The translations under genes and the position numbers were made by a program. Under the pieces are notes generated by a model that saw only the letters and a list, made by a program, of their open reading frames with translations, was not told the DNA's origin and made no database searches. Positions 1 to 9,700 of a stretch of DNA of 64,000 nucleotides are shown here, one piece after another. Origin of the DNA: an uncultured Eubacteriales bacterium (GTDB lineage Bacteria; Bacillota; Clostridia; Christensenellales; CAG-917); NCBI GenBank assembly GCA_900545885.1, contig URAF01000005.1, positions 62,001 to 126,000 of the forward strand, in the 5' to 3' direction. Numbering within the stretch: position 1 is the stretch's first letter; every line of letters starts with the position of its first letter.

Positions 1-887
1 CCGAAAACGGTTTCTTCGGCGTTGCTCCCGGCACCAATGCAAAGTCCAACCCCAACGCGCTCGCAACCACCAGAAAGGGCACCATTTTCACCAATGTTGT
101 TCACAATCTCGAAAACAACACCGTGTGGTGGGAAGGTCTCGATAAGAATCCTCCCAAGAACGCAATCGACTGGAAGGGCAATCCCTGGACGGAAGAAGAC
201 AGAGCAAACGGCGTGAAGGGCGCACACCCCAACTCCCGTTTCACCGCTCCCGCAAAGAACTGCCCCTGCATTTCCGACGAGTTCGAAAATCCCCAGGGCG
301 TCCCGCTCGATGCAATCATCTTCGGTGGCCGTCGTGCCAAGACCGCGCCCCTCGTTTATGAAGCGAGAGATTGGGCAAACGGCGTGTTTGTAGGTTCCAT
401 CATGGCATCCGAAACCACTGCCGCGGCAAGCGGAGCAGTCGGTGTTGTCCGTCGTGATCCTATGGCAATGTTGCCTTTCTGCGGATATCACATGGGTGAT
501 TACTTCCAGCATTGGCTCGATATGGGCGAAAAAGTTGCAAAGAAGCCTAAGTTCTTCAACGTCAACTGGTTCCGTACCGACGAAAACGGCAACTTCCTGT
601 GGCCCGGTTTCGGCGACAATATGCGCGTACTCGACTGGATTATCCGTCGTACCGAAGGTACCGTCGACGCAGTCGAAACTCCTATCGGATACGTTCCTCG
701 TCCCGAAGACATTAACCTCAACGGCACCGACCTCACCACCGAAGACGTGGCAAATCTCCTTTCCGTTGACAAGGAACTTTGGAAAGAGGATGCCGAGGGT
801 ATTGAAACCTTCTATGCGAAGTTCGGCGACAAACTTCCCGCACAGCTGCGCAAAGAGCTCGATACTTTGAAGGAGAACCTCAAATAA
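1..887 (+). CDS. pckG: Phosphoenolpyruvate carboxykinase (GTP), 3' part
   Basis: GTP-dependent PEPCK interconverts oxaloacetate plus GTP with PEP, GDP and CO2 in the cytoplasm, linking the C4 acids to glycolysis. The frame is open from the left edge (first whole codon at base 3), so the N-terminal part is outside the window; 294 residues and the TAA stop are visible. Near the visible start is GFFGVAPGT, then QGVPLDAIIFGGRR, and further on NWFR and FLWPGFGDN, the Phe-rich segments that line the guanine pocket in GTP-type enzymes. ATP-type PEPCK does not carry these, so the nucleotide class is well supported. A strong inverted repeat follows the stop. The gene begins the window, so its promoter and any upstream operon partners cannot be judged. 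Confidence 0.96.
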   Translation, partial: ENGFFGVAPGTNAKSNPNALATTRKGTIFTNVVHNLENNTVWWEGLDKNPPKNAIDWKGNPWTEEDRANGVKGAHPNSRFTAPAKNCPCISDEFENPQGVPLDAIIFGGRRAKTAPLVYEARDWANGVFVGSIMASETTAAASGAVGVVRRDPMAMLPFCGYHMGDYFQHWLDMGEKVAKKPKFFNVNWFRTDENGNFLWPGFGDNMRVLDWIIRRTEGTVDAVETPIGYVPRPEDINLNGTDLTTEDVANLLSVDKELWKEDAEGIETFYAKFGDKLPAQLRKELDTLKENLK

Positions 888-921
888 TCATTTGATTGTA
901 ACGTAATCAAGCGAAAATTCA

Positions 922-950
922 CAGTCCTTGCCGCGTTACGGCAAGGACTG
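922..950 (+). terminator. Hairpin after pckG, probable terminator
   Basis: Perfect 12-bp inverted repeat (CAGTCCTTGCCG and its complement) around a 5-base loop, placed between pckG and the next gene. There is no T-run after it, so it is not a classical intrinsic terminator; it may instead protect the 3' end of the pckG message. Confidence 0.5.
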
Positions 951-987
951 CGATATTAACGCGAGAAATAAATTAAAAGGAACTTTT

Positions 988-2634
988 ATGGAACTGTACC
1001 AAAGATTTTTGACCGAAAACGTTGACAAAAACGGGATGCTCCAAAGCGTTGACTTTCATGCTCCCGACAACTTCAATTTCGGCTTCGACGTGGTCGACTA
1101 CTACGGCACCGAGGAGCCGGATAGAAGAGCCATGATTTGGGTGTCCAACGAGGGAGAAGAAAAAGTTTTCACCTTCGGGGATATGATGCGCAAATCCGCA
1201 CAGACGGCTAACTATCTCAGAGCCCTCGGCATTATTAAGGGGGACAGAGTCCTGCTCGTCCTCCGCCGTCACTGGGAATTCTGGCCGATTATCGTCGCTC
1301 TTCACAAAATCGGTGCGATATGCATACCCGCAACCGACCAGCTGAAAGAGAAAGACTTTGTGTACCGCTTCGACGCCGCGGGCGTAAAAGCCATTATCTG
1401 CACGGCGTCGGGGAAGGTTTCCGATGAGGCGGAAGCAGCGATAAAACGTTGCCCGCAAGTTGAAATCAAAATCATTGCAAACGGTACGAAGGAAGGGTGG
1501 CGTTGTTACAACAGCGAAGTCGAAGGTTACTCCGACGTTTATCCCCGTCCTACGGACGACAGTTGTCCCATGCGCGACGAACTGATGCTGATGTACTTTA
1601 CGTCAGGTACTACCGCATATCCGAAAATCGCGGCGCACGAACATACTTACGCGCTTGCGCATTTCCTCACCGCAAAATGGTGGCATAACGTTCGCAAAGA
1701 CGGTATCCATTTCACGGTTGCGGAAACCGGTTGGGGCAAAGCAGTATGGGGTAAACTGTACGGTCAGTGGCTGTGCGGGGCGTGCGTGTTTACGTACGAC
1801 TTTGAGAAGTTCGACCAGGAAAAACTGCTCGGTATGATTGAGAAGTACCGCATTACGACTTTCTGTGCACCGCCTACGATTTACCGTTTTATGATCAAAG
1901 CCGACCTCAGCAAACACGACCTCAGTTCGCTTGAGTATATAACCACGGCGGGCGAAGCCGTCAACCCCGAGGTGTTCAATCAACTTAAAGCGGCAACAGG
2001 ACATACATTGATGGAAGGATTCGGTCAGACCGAAACGACACTGACCATTGCCAACCTCAAAGGTATGATTCCGAAGCCGGGCAGTATGGGTAAGCCCACG
2101 CCTATTTACAAACTGAAACTCGTGGATGCAAACGGAAACGACACGCCTATGGGAGAAGCGGGCGAAATCTGCATCGATATAAGCGAGGGCAGACCTTACG
2201 GACTGTTCCGTGAATATTATCGCGACCCCGAAAATACGGCGAAAGTCATGCACGACGGATTGTATCATACGGGCGATATGGCATATCAGGACGAGGACGG
2301 CTATTTGTTTTTTGTCGGTCGTACTGACGACATCATCAAGTCGAGCGGATACCGCATCGGACCGTTTGAAATCGAAAGCGTGCTTATGGAACATCCCGCC
2401 GTTCTGGAATGCGCGGTCACGGGCGTGCCCGACCCGACGAGAGGGCAGGTTGTAAAAGCAACGATTGTTCTGACCAAAGGTTATACAGCGAGCGACGAAC
2501 TCAAAACGGAAATTCAGCAGTTTGTCAAACGGCTTACTGCACCGTATAAATATCCCAGGGTAATCGATTTTGTGTCGGAATTGCCGAAAACGATATCCGG
2601 AAAGATAAGAAGAACGGAACTCAGAAGCAAATGA
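988..2634 (+). CDS. AMP-forming acyl-CoA synthetase, medium-chain (ACSM) type
   Basis: Activates a carboxylic acid with ATP to an acyl-adenylate and then to acyl-CoA. The 548-residue product has the ANL-superfamily landmarks in order: the phosphate loop YFTSGTTAYPK, GFGQTETT, the GDMAYQDEDGY aspartate motif, the hinge GRTDDIIKSSGYRIGP and the C-terminal TISGKIRR with the catalytic lysine. The FTSGTT/GYRIGP pattern resembles medium-chain and acetyl-CoA-type ligases of gut Clostridia; the exact substrate cannot be read from sequence. An upstream in-frame codon at 928 lies inside the hairpin after pckG; ATG 988 has an AAAAGG ribosome site and matches the family N-terminus, so it was chosen. A strong terminator follows directly, so this is probably a one-gene unit or the end of a pckG unit. 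Confidence 0.92.
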   Translation: MELYQRFLTENVDKNGMLQSVDFHAPDNFNFGFDVVDYYGTEEPDRRAMIWVSNEGEEKVFTFGDMMRKSAQTANYLRALGIIKGDRVLLVLRRHWEFWPIIVALHKIGAICIPATDQLKEKDFVYRFDAAGVKAIICTASGKVSDEAEAAIKRCPQVEIKIIANGTKEGWRCYNSEVEGYSDVYPRPTDDSCPMRDELMLMYFTSGTTAYPKIAAHEHTYALAHFLTAKWWHNVRKDGIHFTVAETGWGKAVWGKLYGQWLCGACVFTYDFEKFDQEKLLGMIEKYRITTFCAPPTIYRFMIKADLSKHDLSSLEYITTAGEAVNPEVFNQLKAATGHTLMEGFGQTETTLTIANLKGMIPKPGSMGKPTPIYKLKLVDANGNDTPMGEAGEICIDISEGRPYGLFREYYRDPENTAKVMHDGLYHTGDMAYQDEDGYLFFVGRTDDIIKSSGYRIGPFEIESVLMEHPAVLECAVTGVPDPTRGQVVKATIVLTKGYTASDELKTEIQQFVKRLTAPYKYPRVIDFVSELPKTISGKIRRTELRSK

Positions 2635-2638
2635 AAAT

Positions 2639-2669
2639 AAGCGGCAAGAAATTGCCGCTTTATTTTTTT
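2639..2669 (+). terminator. Intrinsic terminator after the acyl-CoA synthetase gene
   Basis: A 9-bp stem (AAGCGGCAA / TTGCCGCTT) with a GAAA loop is followed by a run of seven T. It begins a few bases after the stop codon and directly abuts the left palindrome of the transposase unit. Confidence 0.9.
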
Positions 2670-2670
2670 C

Positions 2671-2729
2671 TGCATTGGGGACGGAGCAAAAGTGCAAAAA
2701 TTATGCAAAATAGCTCCGTCCCCAATGCA
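2671..2729. repeat. Left 59-bp palindrome of the transposase unit
   Basis: Outer TGCA ends enclose perfect arms GGGGACGGAGC and GCTCCGTCCCC, with a central AT-rich loop containing two TGCAAAA-type motifs. It is nearly identical to the copy at 3552-3610. Folded as single-stranded DNA it gives a long hairpin, the kind of substrate Y1 transposases bind. Confidence 0.9.
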
Positions 2730-2784
2730 TAAAAATGTTGACTTGGAGAGGAAAAGAAAATATAATGTAGTAAAGAGGTGGATT

Positions 2785-3546
2785 ATGTCGAGAATTGCAA
2801 GAAAAGATTGTCAGAGCAGTTGTTTTCACATCATTGTTCAAGGTTTGGACAAGGAAAATATTTTCAGTAGCGGCAGGATGAAAAGAGAGTACCTTGCCGA
2901 TATCGAAAAGTTCAAAGACGAGCACGGTGTGAAGGTTCTGGGGTACTGCGTGATGAACAATCATTGCCATCTTGTTCTGTTTTGCGAAAATATTGAAGAA
3001 CTCGGAAATTTCATGAGAAGGGTGAACGGAAGATTTGCCCAGTTTTATAATTATACCAATAACAGAACAGGGTATGTCTTCAGAGACCGTTTCAGAAGTC
3101 AGGCAATTACCAACGACGAATATATGACAAATTGCTTGGTTTATGTGCACAATAATCCTGTTAAAGCTGCGATTGTGTCAGATTGTGAAGATTATGCGTA
3201 TTCAAGTATGCGCTGTTACACCGAAAGACACGGGCTTGTTGATTTCGATGCCGCGGCTAAGTTTTTTGATGTAGATGCAGAAAACGTAAGGGCGATTATG
3301 GAAGAAAAGTCTGCGGCTTGCGATATAGATTGTCCCGAGTGGGCGGACATCAAGGAAGAAACGGACAGACAAGAAATGATTGAAAAAGTCCTTAGACGGA
3401 ACGGATACAATGCGGCGTTTTTCAAGAAGGATACGGAGCGTTTTGCGAAATTGGTGAGGGAGCTGAAAGAGTGTGGAATGTCGCAGACGGAAATTGCTGC
3501 GGCGCTGAACGTCGGAAGGGGAAGAGTGCAGTACGCGTTGAAATGA
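2785..3546 (+). CDS. REP-associated-type tyrosine transposase (Y1, HUH family)
   Basis: The 253-residue protein matches the Y1_Tnp fold that cleaves single-stranded hairpin DNA through a tyrosine. The HUH metal motif is H60-x-H62 in MNNHCHLVLF, and the likely nucleophile is Y120 in YVHNNPVKA, the pattern seen in RAYT-type proteins and not the YxxxQ of IS200. The last quarter holds a helix-turn-helix-like segment (MSQTEIAAALNVGRGRVQ) typical of Firmicutes members. ATG 2785 was chosen over an upstream in-frame ATG at 2692 because AGAGGTG sits before it and 2692 lies inside the left palindrome. The gene is intact with both motifs, so it may be functional. It sits between a terminator and the surface-protein gene. 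Confidence 0.9.
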   Translation: MSRIARKDCQSSCFHIIVQGLDKENIFSSGRMKREYLADIEKFKDEHGVKVLGYCVMNNHCHLVLFCENIEELGNFMRRVNGRFAQFYNYTNNRTGYVFRDRFRSQAITNDEYMTNCLVYVHNNPVKAAIVSDCEDYAYSSMRCYTERHGLVDFDAAAKFFDVDAENVRAIMEEKSAACDIDCPEWADIKEETDRQEMIEKVLRRNGYNAAFFKKDTERFAKLVRELKECGMSQTEIAAALNVGRGRVQYALK

Positions 3547-3551
3547 TTTTA

Positions 3552-3610
3552 TGCAATGGGGACGGAGCAAAAGTGCAGAAATAATGCAAATTTGCTCCGT
3601 CCCTAATGCA
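3552..3610. repeat. Right 59-bp palindrome of the transposase unit
   Basis: Same orientation and design as the left copy, with arms GGGACGGAGCAAA and TTTGCTCCGTCCC. It starts five bases after the transposase stop. The centre differs at a few positions in ways that lengthen the pairing, which argues for selection on structure. Confidence 0.9.
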
Positions 3611-3652
3611 GGAAAATGGGAAGATTAAAGAGAACTTAACTGTAATTAACAC

Positions 3653-3681
3653 TTTACGAATAGAAAAAAAGCAATGATAAT
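3653..3681 (+). promoter_or_regulatory. Candidate promoter for the giant surface-protein gene
   Basis: TTTACG (3653-3658), a 17-bp spacer and GATAAT (3676-3681) lie in an AT-rich stretch about 110 bp before the start codon. The predicted leader of about 100 bases contains CG-rich alternating tracts and a GCGC-GAGA-GCGC tetraloop hairpin near 3740. Confidence 0.55.
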
Positions 3682-3789
3682 ATAAATATGCATATAGTTT
3701 TGCTCGCATAGCGTACGCGCGTGTAAGCGTAAAGGGGCGTGCGCGAGAGCGCGGGCAAATGGGAAGAAAGGCTATCAAGAGGTGGGATT

Positions 3790-6700
3790 ATGAGAAACAA
3801 CCGAAACAGCTCGAGAAACTTCTTTGTCAACTTTGTGCGCTTCGGCATGCTGGCGATGTGTTTCGCCCTTGTGTTTGCGCTGGTTCTGAGCGGCGGTATT
3901 TTTGATTTGGGTTCGTCTTCCGACGGCATAGCTTTAGCTGTCGATAACGGCGGAAAAACATTGGCGGTGCCTTCACCTGCTAATGCTGATGCCAATTATT
4001 TTGGCATGACCGATCATACAAAAAGTTCATGGACGGGAACCGTTAATTTCAACCAAACTAAATTTGACGCAAGCAATGTCAGTGGACATGTTCATGGCGA
4101 AACCGGTGTAACCTCAACAGTTCGAAGTTATGGAACGGGAAGTGTCGAGTTGGGAAGTTCTGACTATATTACTGTTGCACCCTATGTTAATGCAGGCGCA
4201 ATCAATGTTGATTTGTCAGGGTTTGTCGGCACCATGTTGCAAAATTCAAACATTGAGGTCGATGTTACTGTAAATGCGGAAGTTTATAAGGGATATGTTG
4301 GCAACTGGTCTGGACTTGGTGCATATGCAACAAATGAAGTTTATGACGCAGAAACCATGTGGGGAAAAACCGCAAGCAACAATGTAGTTATTGGTTATGA
4401 AACTTGTGTTGGTGGTGGCGGAGACGAAAAATGGACGGCAAGAACGGCAACAACAACTTTGAAAGGAGATTATAAAAATCTGCTTATTGTTTTTGCAATG
4501 CGTGGCACAAGTTCTATGTGGTTCTCGTATCGTGCAGAAACTGGTATTAGAAATATTTCGGTTACTTATACTGTCCGCGTTGTTGGTATTTCTGAAAATG
4601 CAAATACGACAATTTCTGACGGTGCTGCTCCTCGAATTGAGTCTTTCGGAGAGACAGTGCCTTACCGTACATCCGCGGACGCAAGCGATTGGACGGTTAA
4701 GCCTAATACGGGAAACAGTGAAATTGACTCGGCAATCAGAAAGCAACTCGAAGGTGCTGTCGATACAGAACTCGATGTTGATGTGCTTGCCACAGGCGGT
4801 ACTGTTAATCTTAAATCCTATACCAGTCAAAAATTGACGGTATCGGGTATTCCCGGTGACATTTACAAAAAAACCACGTTGAATTTCAACGATTATATGA
4901 ATTATTTCAATTTGGGTGAAGTGTCTTCCGATGTCAATCCAAATCTTGCTGCAGGTATTAAGCAGATAGATATCGGCGAAACCGTAATTAACCTTTATGA
5001 AAGTACATTAGAAAAACAGATTGTTGTAGATGAAGAAGTCGTAGGTTATGCGAAGATAGTAAAAACTTCTCGTTCAAAGGTTCAGTTGCAGATGTATTTC
5101 TACAAAAATGCAACATTCAATGTCAGACTTGTGGACTACGGCGGATCTTCGATGACGTTGAAGTACACTGTTTCTGGCATAGATACTGCAGCTCCAGACA
5201 GTTCTGCTATCGACTTTTTGCTTTCGGCGGATAATTTCGTCGGAAAGCTGGCGGCGGAAGGAAATAATTTCTCACTTACAAACTGGTTTACAAACAGCAG
5301 ATTGGCAGAAGTCATGGAGGGTATTAAAACCAGTGAAGACGAAGTTATCGATGCGTCCGGCGCAACTCCTTACCTTTGGTATTACGATGTCAAATACTCC
5401 CAAAATTTGACTTCTGATTTCTTTACACTGACACCTCCCGACGGTTTTGAATACACGTCGGCTTATTTTGCAAGCAAGGTGCCAGCTGCTGTATATTCTA
5501 TCGGCGATTTCAGTTATGACTTTGCTAACGGCGGAATTTACAGAACCGGAGTTCAGCCTATAAGCGGCAATGCTCCCAAGGGTGCAGGTTACTACATATT
5601 CACTTTTTATATGATGGATTTCTCCGGAAACGTTTATCAGGGGAATGCTTCTTACTATGTGAAGGTTGATAACGTTGCGCCTGAAAACACCGTTACCGTA
5701 AATGCGGGTGACATTCAAATTGTTCCTTCTTCTCCTGCAGAGGGTCAGCTTGCCAACGGAAGTTGGGTAAACCAGAACATTACTGCGACGGTTGCCTGGA
5801 ATATGAACATTTCCGGCAATAAGATTTCGTTTGAATACAACGGCGACACTTACGTCGTGTATTTCCGCGCAGACGGTGATACTTATAAAGTCGCAAAAAT
5901 AACCAAAAACAATTCCGACGTGTCGGATTGGGACAGCGGTAACTCTTACACCGTTAAAGACGGTGAAACCGAACTGTTCACCTTCAATTTCTCCGAAAGC
6001 GGCGGAAAAGGTACGTTTGCCATAACGTTCACGGGCTATGACGCCGCAGAAAAAGCATACTTGCTCGATACAACCGTTTTGTTTACGGTTCTTAACGACG
6101 GCGACAACGACGACGGCGAAACCGGTCTTTCCAGATTCGATTCGAGTTGGACTTTCGGCGGTGTTGGCAACATCGCAATCCGCATTGACAAGGTTGCTCC
6201 CGCGAATCCCGTTCTCACCACGGACAATTCCGACGAAATGACGGATAACAAGTTCGTGAATATTGATTCCAACGGAAATCTTTATGTGCCTGAAAACAGA
6301 AACTGGTTCAACTCCGCTTGGGACGTTTACGCGTTTCTGCGACTTGCGGGCGATGTTGACGTAACAGCGAACGAATTTGCAACTCTGCAACTTTGGGTAA
6401 AAAATTATACCGACATTGCGGAACTCGAAAAAGTTAATTTGAGAGTTTTGTTTGAAACGGAAATGCTCAACGCAGAAGGTAAATCATGGGATTATTCCAA
6501 GACGTATGGTGTTGAAGATATTCTCGACAACAACGTTTATATCGATTTCAAAGAAACGGCAGGTGAAACCGCGGGTCTGCGCGTCGTGTTCGTACAGCTT
6601 ACGGACGCCGCAGGCAACAAGAGTGCGGTGCAGGCGTTTGTCATTCTGGTTGACGCAAATGTCTACACGCTCAATGCCGAAGTTGCCGAGGAATATTTCG

Positions 6701-9700
6701 ATTTAATCGACGGTATCGGTAACGTAAACTTCAGATACACCAACACCAGCGGCAACACACAGACCGAATTCAGACGCGGCGAATGGTCTCGTCTCGAAAT
6801 TACGGGACTTGACGCCAAGTACGTTCCTTATCAGATTTACAAGGACAATTTCAACGAACCGCAATCGTTGATGTACAGTAACGAAACCACGACGAAAGAG
6901 TTCTTTACCGAAGCAATTCGCGAAGGCTTGCTTAATTATGTCAGAGTAAACGGACAAAATGCGAACATTATCGAAATGGCGATTGACCGCAGCGACTCTA
7001 TTGCGGCGTTGCCTTTCGGTGAGGGTTATGCAAAACTCTGGATTTCCTTCCGCGAAGTAGTCACGTACGAGCCCACAAGCACCAACGTTGAGTATACGGG
7101 CAAAGAAACTGTGGTTCCGTTCACTGTATCTAACGAAAAGGCACGCGATTTGGTGAAAATCGTTTGGGAAAACGAAAGTGTGCCTGTGACGGTCGGCACG
7201 TACGGTTTGTATCTCGAACTCGATACAACGCACGAGCTGTCCAAGTTCTACGTGGGCGATAGAACAGATATAATAGCTTATAATATTATACCTGGTAACA
7301 TTATTATTACCGCGCACGGAACGTCCGTGTACGGGTCGAAAATAAATATAACCGTGGATATAGACAAACCCGAGGGCGTGGAACTGACTTCGGGCATGTT
7401 CGGCGTCGACAGCGTCGAGGCATTCCCGTTTGTCGGCAACTACAATCTCAAAAAAGTCGAGGATTACGAGTTTGTCAATCCGGATGACGCGAAAAACTAT
7501 AAAATCACTTATATTCTCGGTGTATATACCGTAACTCCCAGAAATCTCGAAATTACCTTCCTCGGCGCGACAAAAGCGTACGGTAATGTTGACCCGAAGA
7601 TTTCGTTCAGTTTTGCAAAAGGAGATTATCAGGGCTCGTTTGCCGGAATATTCTCCGGCGAGGGGGTTACATACAAAGAGGACGGAGACAGACTGATTGT
7701 CACCGTTCCCGCTTCCGCTGTAACGCGCGAAAGAGACTTCAACGAGTTCGGTTACGAAAACGCGGGCAAATACGCATATAAGGGTATTTCTACTTCCGCC
7801 ATCGGTCTCAACAAGAACTTCACGATGTCTATGGCTCTTTCGGGACACGGCGTGTTCGAAATTACAAAACGTCCGATTACCGTAACTCCCGTTGTTGACC
7901 AGGTTCTTTATTCGCTCGACGCGAAAGTGGCATACAAACTCGCCGAACAGGACGCGGCATTTGCGCCTCAACTTGCGGGATTGTTCCTTGCGGTAGGCGA
8001 TAAAGTAGGTTCGGAAGGCAACACTTATCAGATTGCTCTCGGCGACCTTTCTGTGCTTGATAACTTTGTAGTCAGCGTTGCCACAGGTTATACGGTAACG
8101 GTTGTTCTCGACGACGGCGGCAACGTCATCAATCTTACCTTCAAGGATAAAGAACTGTTGCAAATCCTCTTCGGCGACGTGTTCGATATCAGCGTGCTTA
8201 CTAATCTTAACAACTACGATCCCAAAGGTGTCGGCGTTGACTTTACGCTCAAACTCGGTGCGGAAGTGGTCGGATACGATTTCGGCGCGGACAAGTTTAC
8301 GAACGGTGCAGGCGCGTATGCAATCAGAGTGTACGTCGAGAGCTACAAGGACAAGACAGGCGCAGACGTCAAAGACAAATATAATTTCGTGTTCAAGGAT
8401 TGCGAATATTTGTTTGTCAATCCCGCAACCGTAACCGTCACGCCCGTACTTGAAAACAACAAGAAGATTTACGGCGACATCGACAACTGGAACTTTGCGT
8501 TCACGTTCTCCGGTGCGCTCGTCGATGCGGGTTATATGCCCGAATCCAACCAGGTCGGCGGCAAAATCGTGCGTGCCCTGTATCGTGCAGACGGAACGTT
8601 CGTGCAGATTGGCGGACAGTTTGACCGCGCAAACGATCTGGACGGCAACATTACCGCACAGGGTCACTACTACGGCGCGTACGTGCTCGAAACCCTGTAT
8701 TCTTCCGACCCCAACATCGTGCTCGAACTTGACAAAGAAGCGTTTGACGCGTTGCGTTTCACCGTTTCGCCCAGACCTATCAATGTGAACGATGCAGTGT
8801 TTACGGGTAAGGACAAGAACAACGACGGAACGAGCTATGTTGTCTATAAAGGCGAGAACGAAAAACGTACCGCAATCAACATCGGCAGGCTTATCGCAAG
8901 AATTACCGACGACGTCTGGGTCGATTTCGTTGCAAACTACGTTGACGGAAACGGCGCTGAACAGGCGGGTCAGGGTAGCTGGAACATCAACTTCCACGAT
9001 TTCGTCCTCAAAGGCGACGACGCGCGCAACTATATTCTTACGGGAGACGCAAACGTTGTTCTTACGGGCGCGTTCAAGATCAACGGCACCACGGTTGCCG
9101 AAATTACAATCACCAAGAACGATTTCAGCGTGAACAAGGTTTACGACGGTACGTCTTCCATGACTATCGACGATATCGACATCGCGCTCAGTTCTCCTCT
9201 TTGCGGTCTCAACGTGGTCTTCTCCAAGGGTAGCTTCGGCACCAAGGACGCAGGCGTTGACATCTCGGTCGGTTCTATTACGCTCATCGTAAAAGGCGTT
9301 GTCGGCATCAAGACGCAGGATACCGACATCTCAATCACCGACGACGGCAAAGACAGCACAATTACAATCAACAACGTATTTGCGGCAATTCAACCCCGTA
9401 CGATTGACCTCGACGAAGTCATTCTGCAAATTCCGTCCGAACGCAACTACAACGGCACTAACGAAGTCGCGATAGGTTATATGCTTTCGGGCAACGTCTT
9501 GCAGACGGGCGACAGCATCGAAACTCTCGGAGCGAAGTTCCCCGCTACCGTTCCTTCCAAGGACGTTCAGGGCGACAAAGAAAACCCCAAAGCACAGGAT
9601 ATTACGTTCGGTGAACCTACTTTGGCGACGGGCAACTACGCGTTCGGTTTCACCGCTGACGACATCAATGCGGCGTATGCGGACGTAACTCTTACCATTA

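Larger units (their letters stand above)
2671..3610 (+). mobile_element. Y1-transposase unit framed by two 59-bp palindromic repeats (RAYT/REPIN-like)
   Basis: A single Y1 (HUH) transposase gene lies between two copies of a 59-bp palindrome, 2671-2729 and 3552-3610, which differ at only a few positions. Neither copy looks like the terminal inverted repeat of a DDE insertion sequence; each is itself a hairpin, as expected for an element recognised by a REP-associated tyrosine transposase or an IS200-like enzyme. No target duplication was evident beyond the shared TGCA ends. No accessory gene is present. Confidence 0.82.

Noticed and set aside
123..887. Treating pckG as a complete gene starting at base 123
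   Set aside because: The frame is open to base 3 and encodes conserved PEPCK sequence before that codon, so the gene is cut by the window edge.
2671..3610. The paired palindromes as the start of a CRISPR array
   Set aside because: There are only two copies, 820 bp apart, enclosing a transposase; no regular spacers or cas genes.
3739..3789. Upstream in-frame start for the giant protein
   Set aside because: The extra residues lack a ribosome site and lie in the GC-rich leader; ATG 3790 has AGAGGTGGG and begins a proper export signal.
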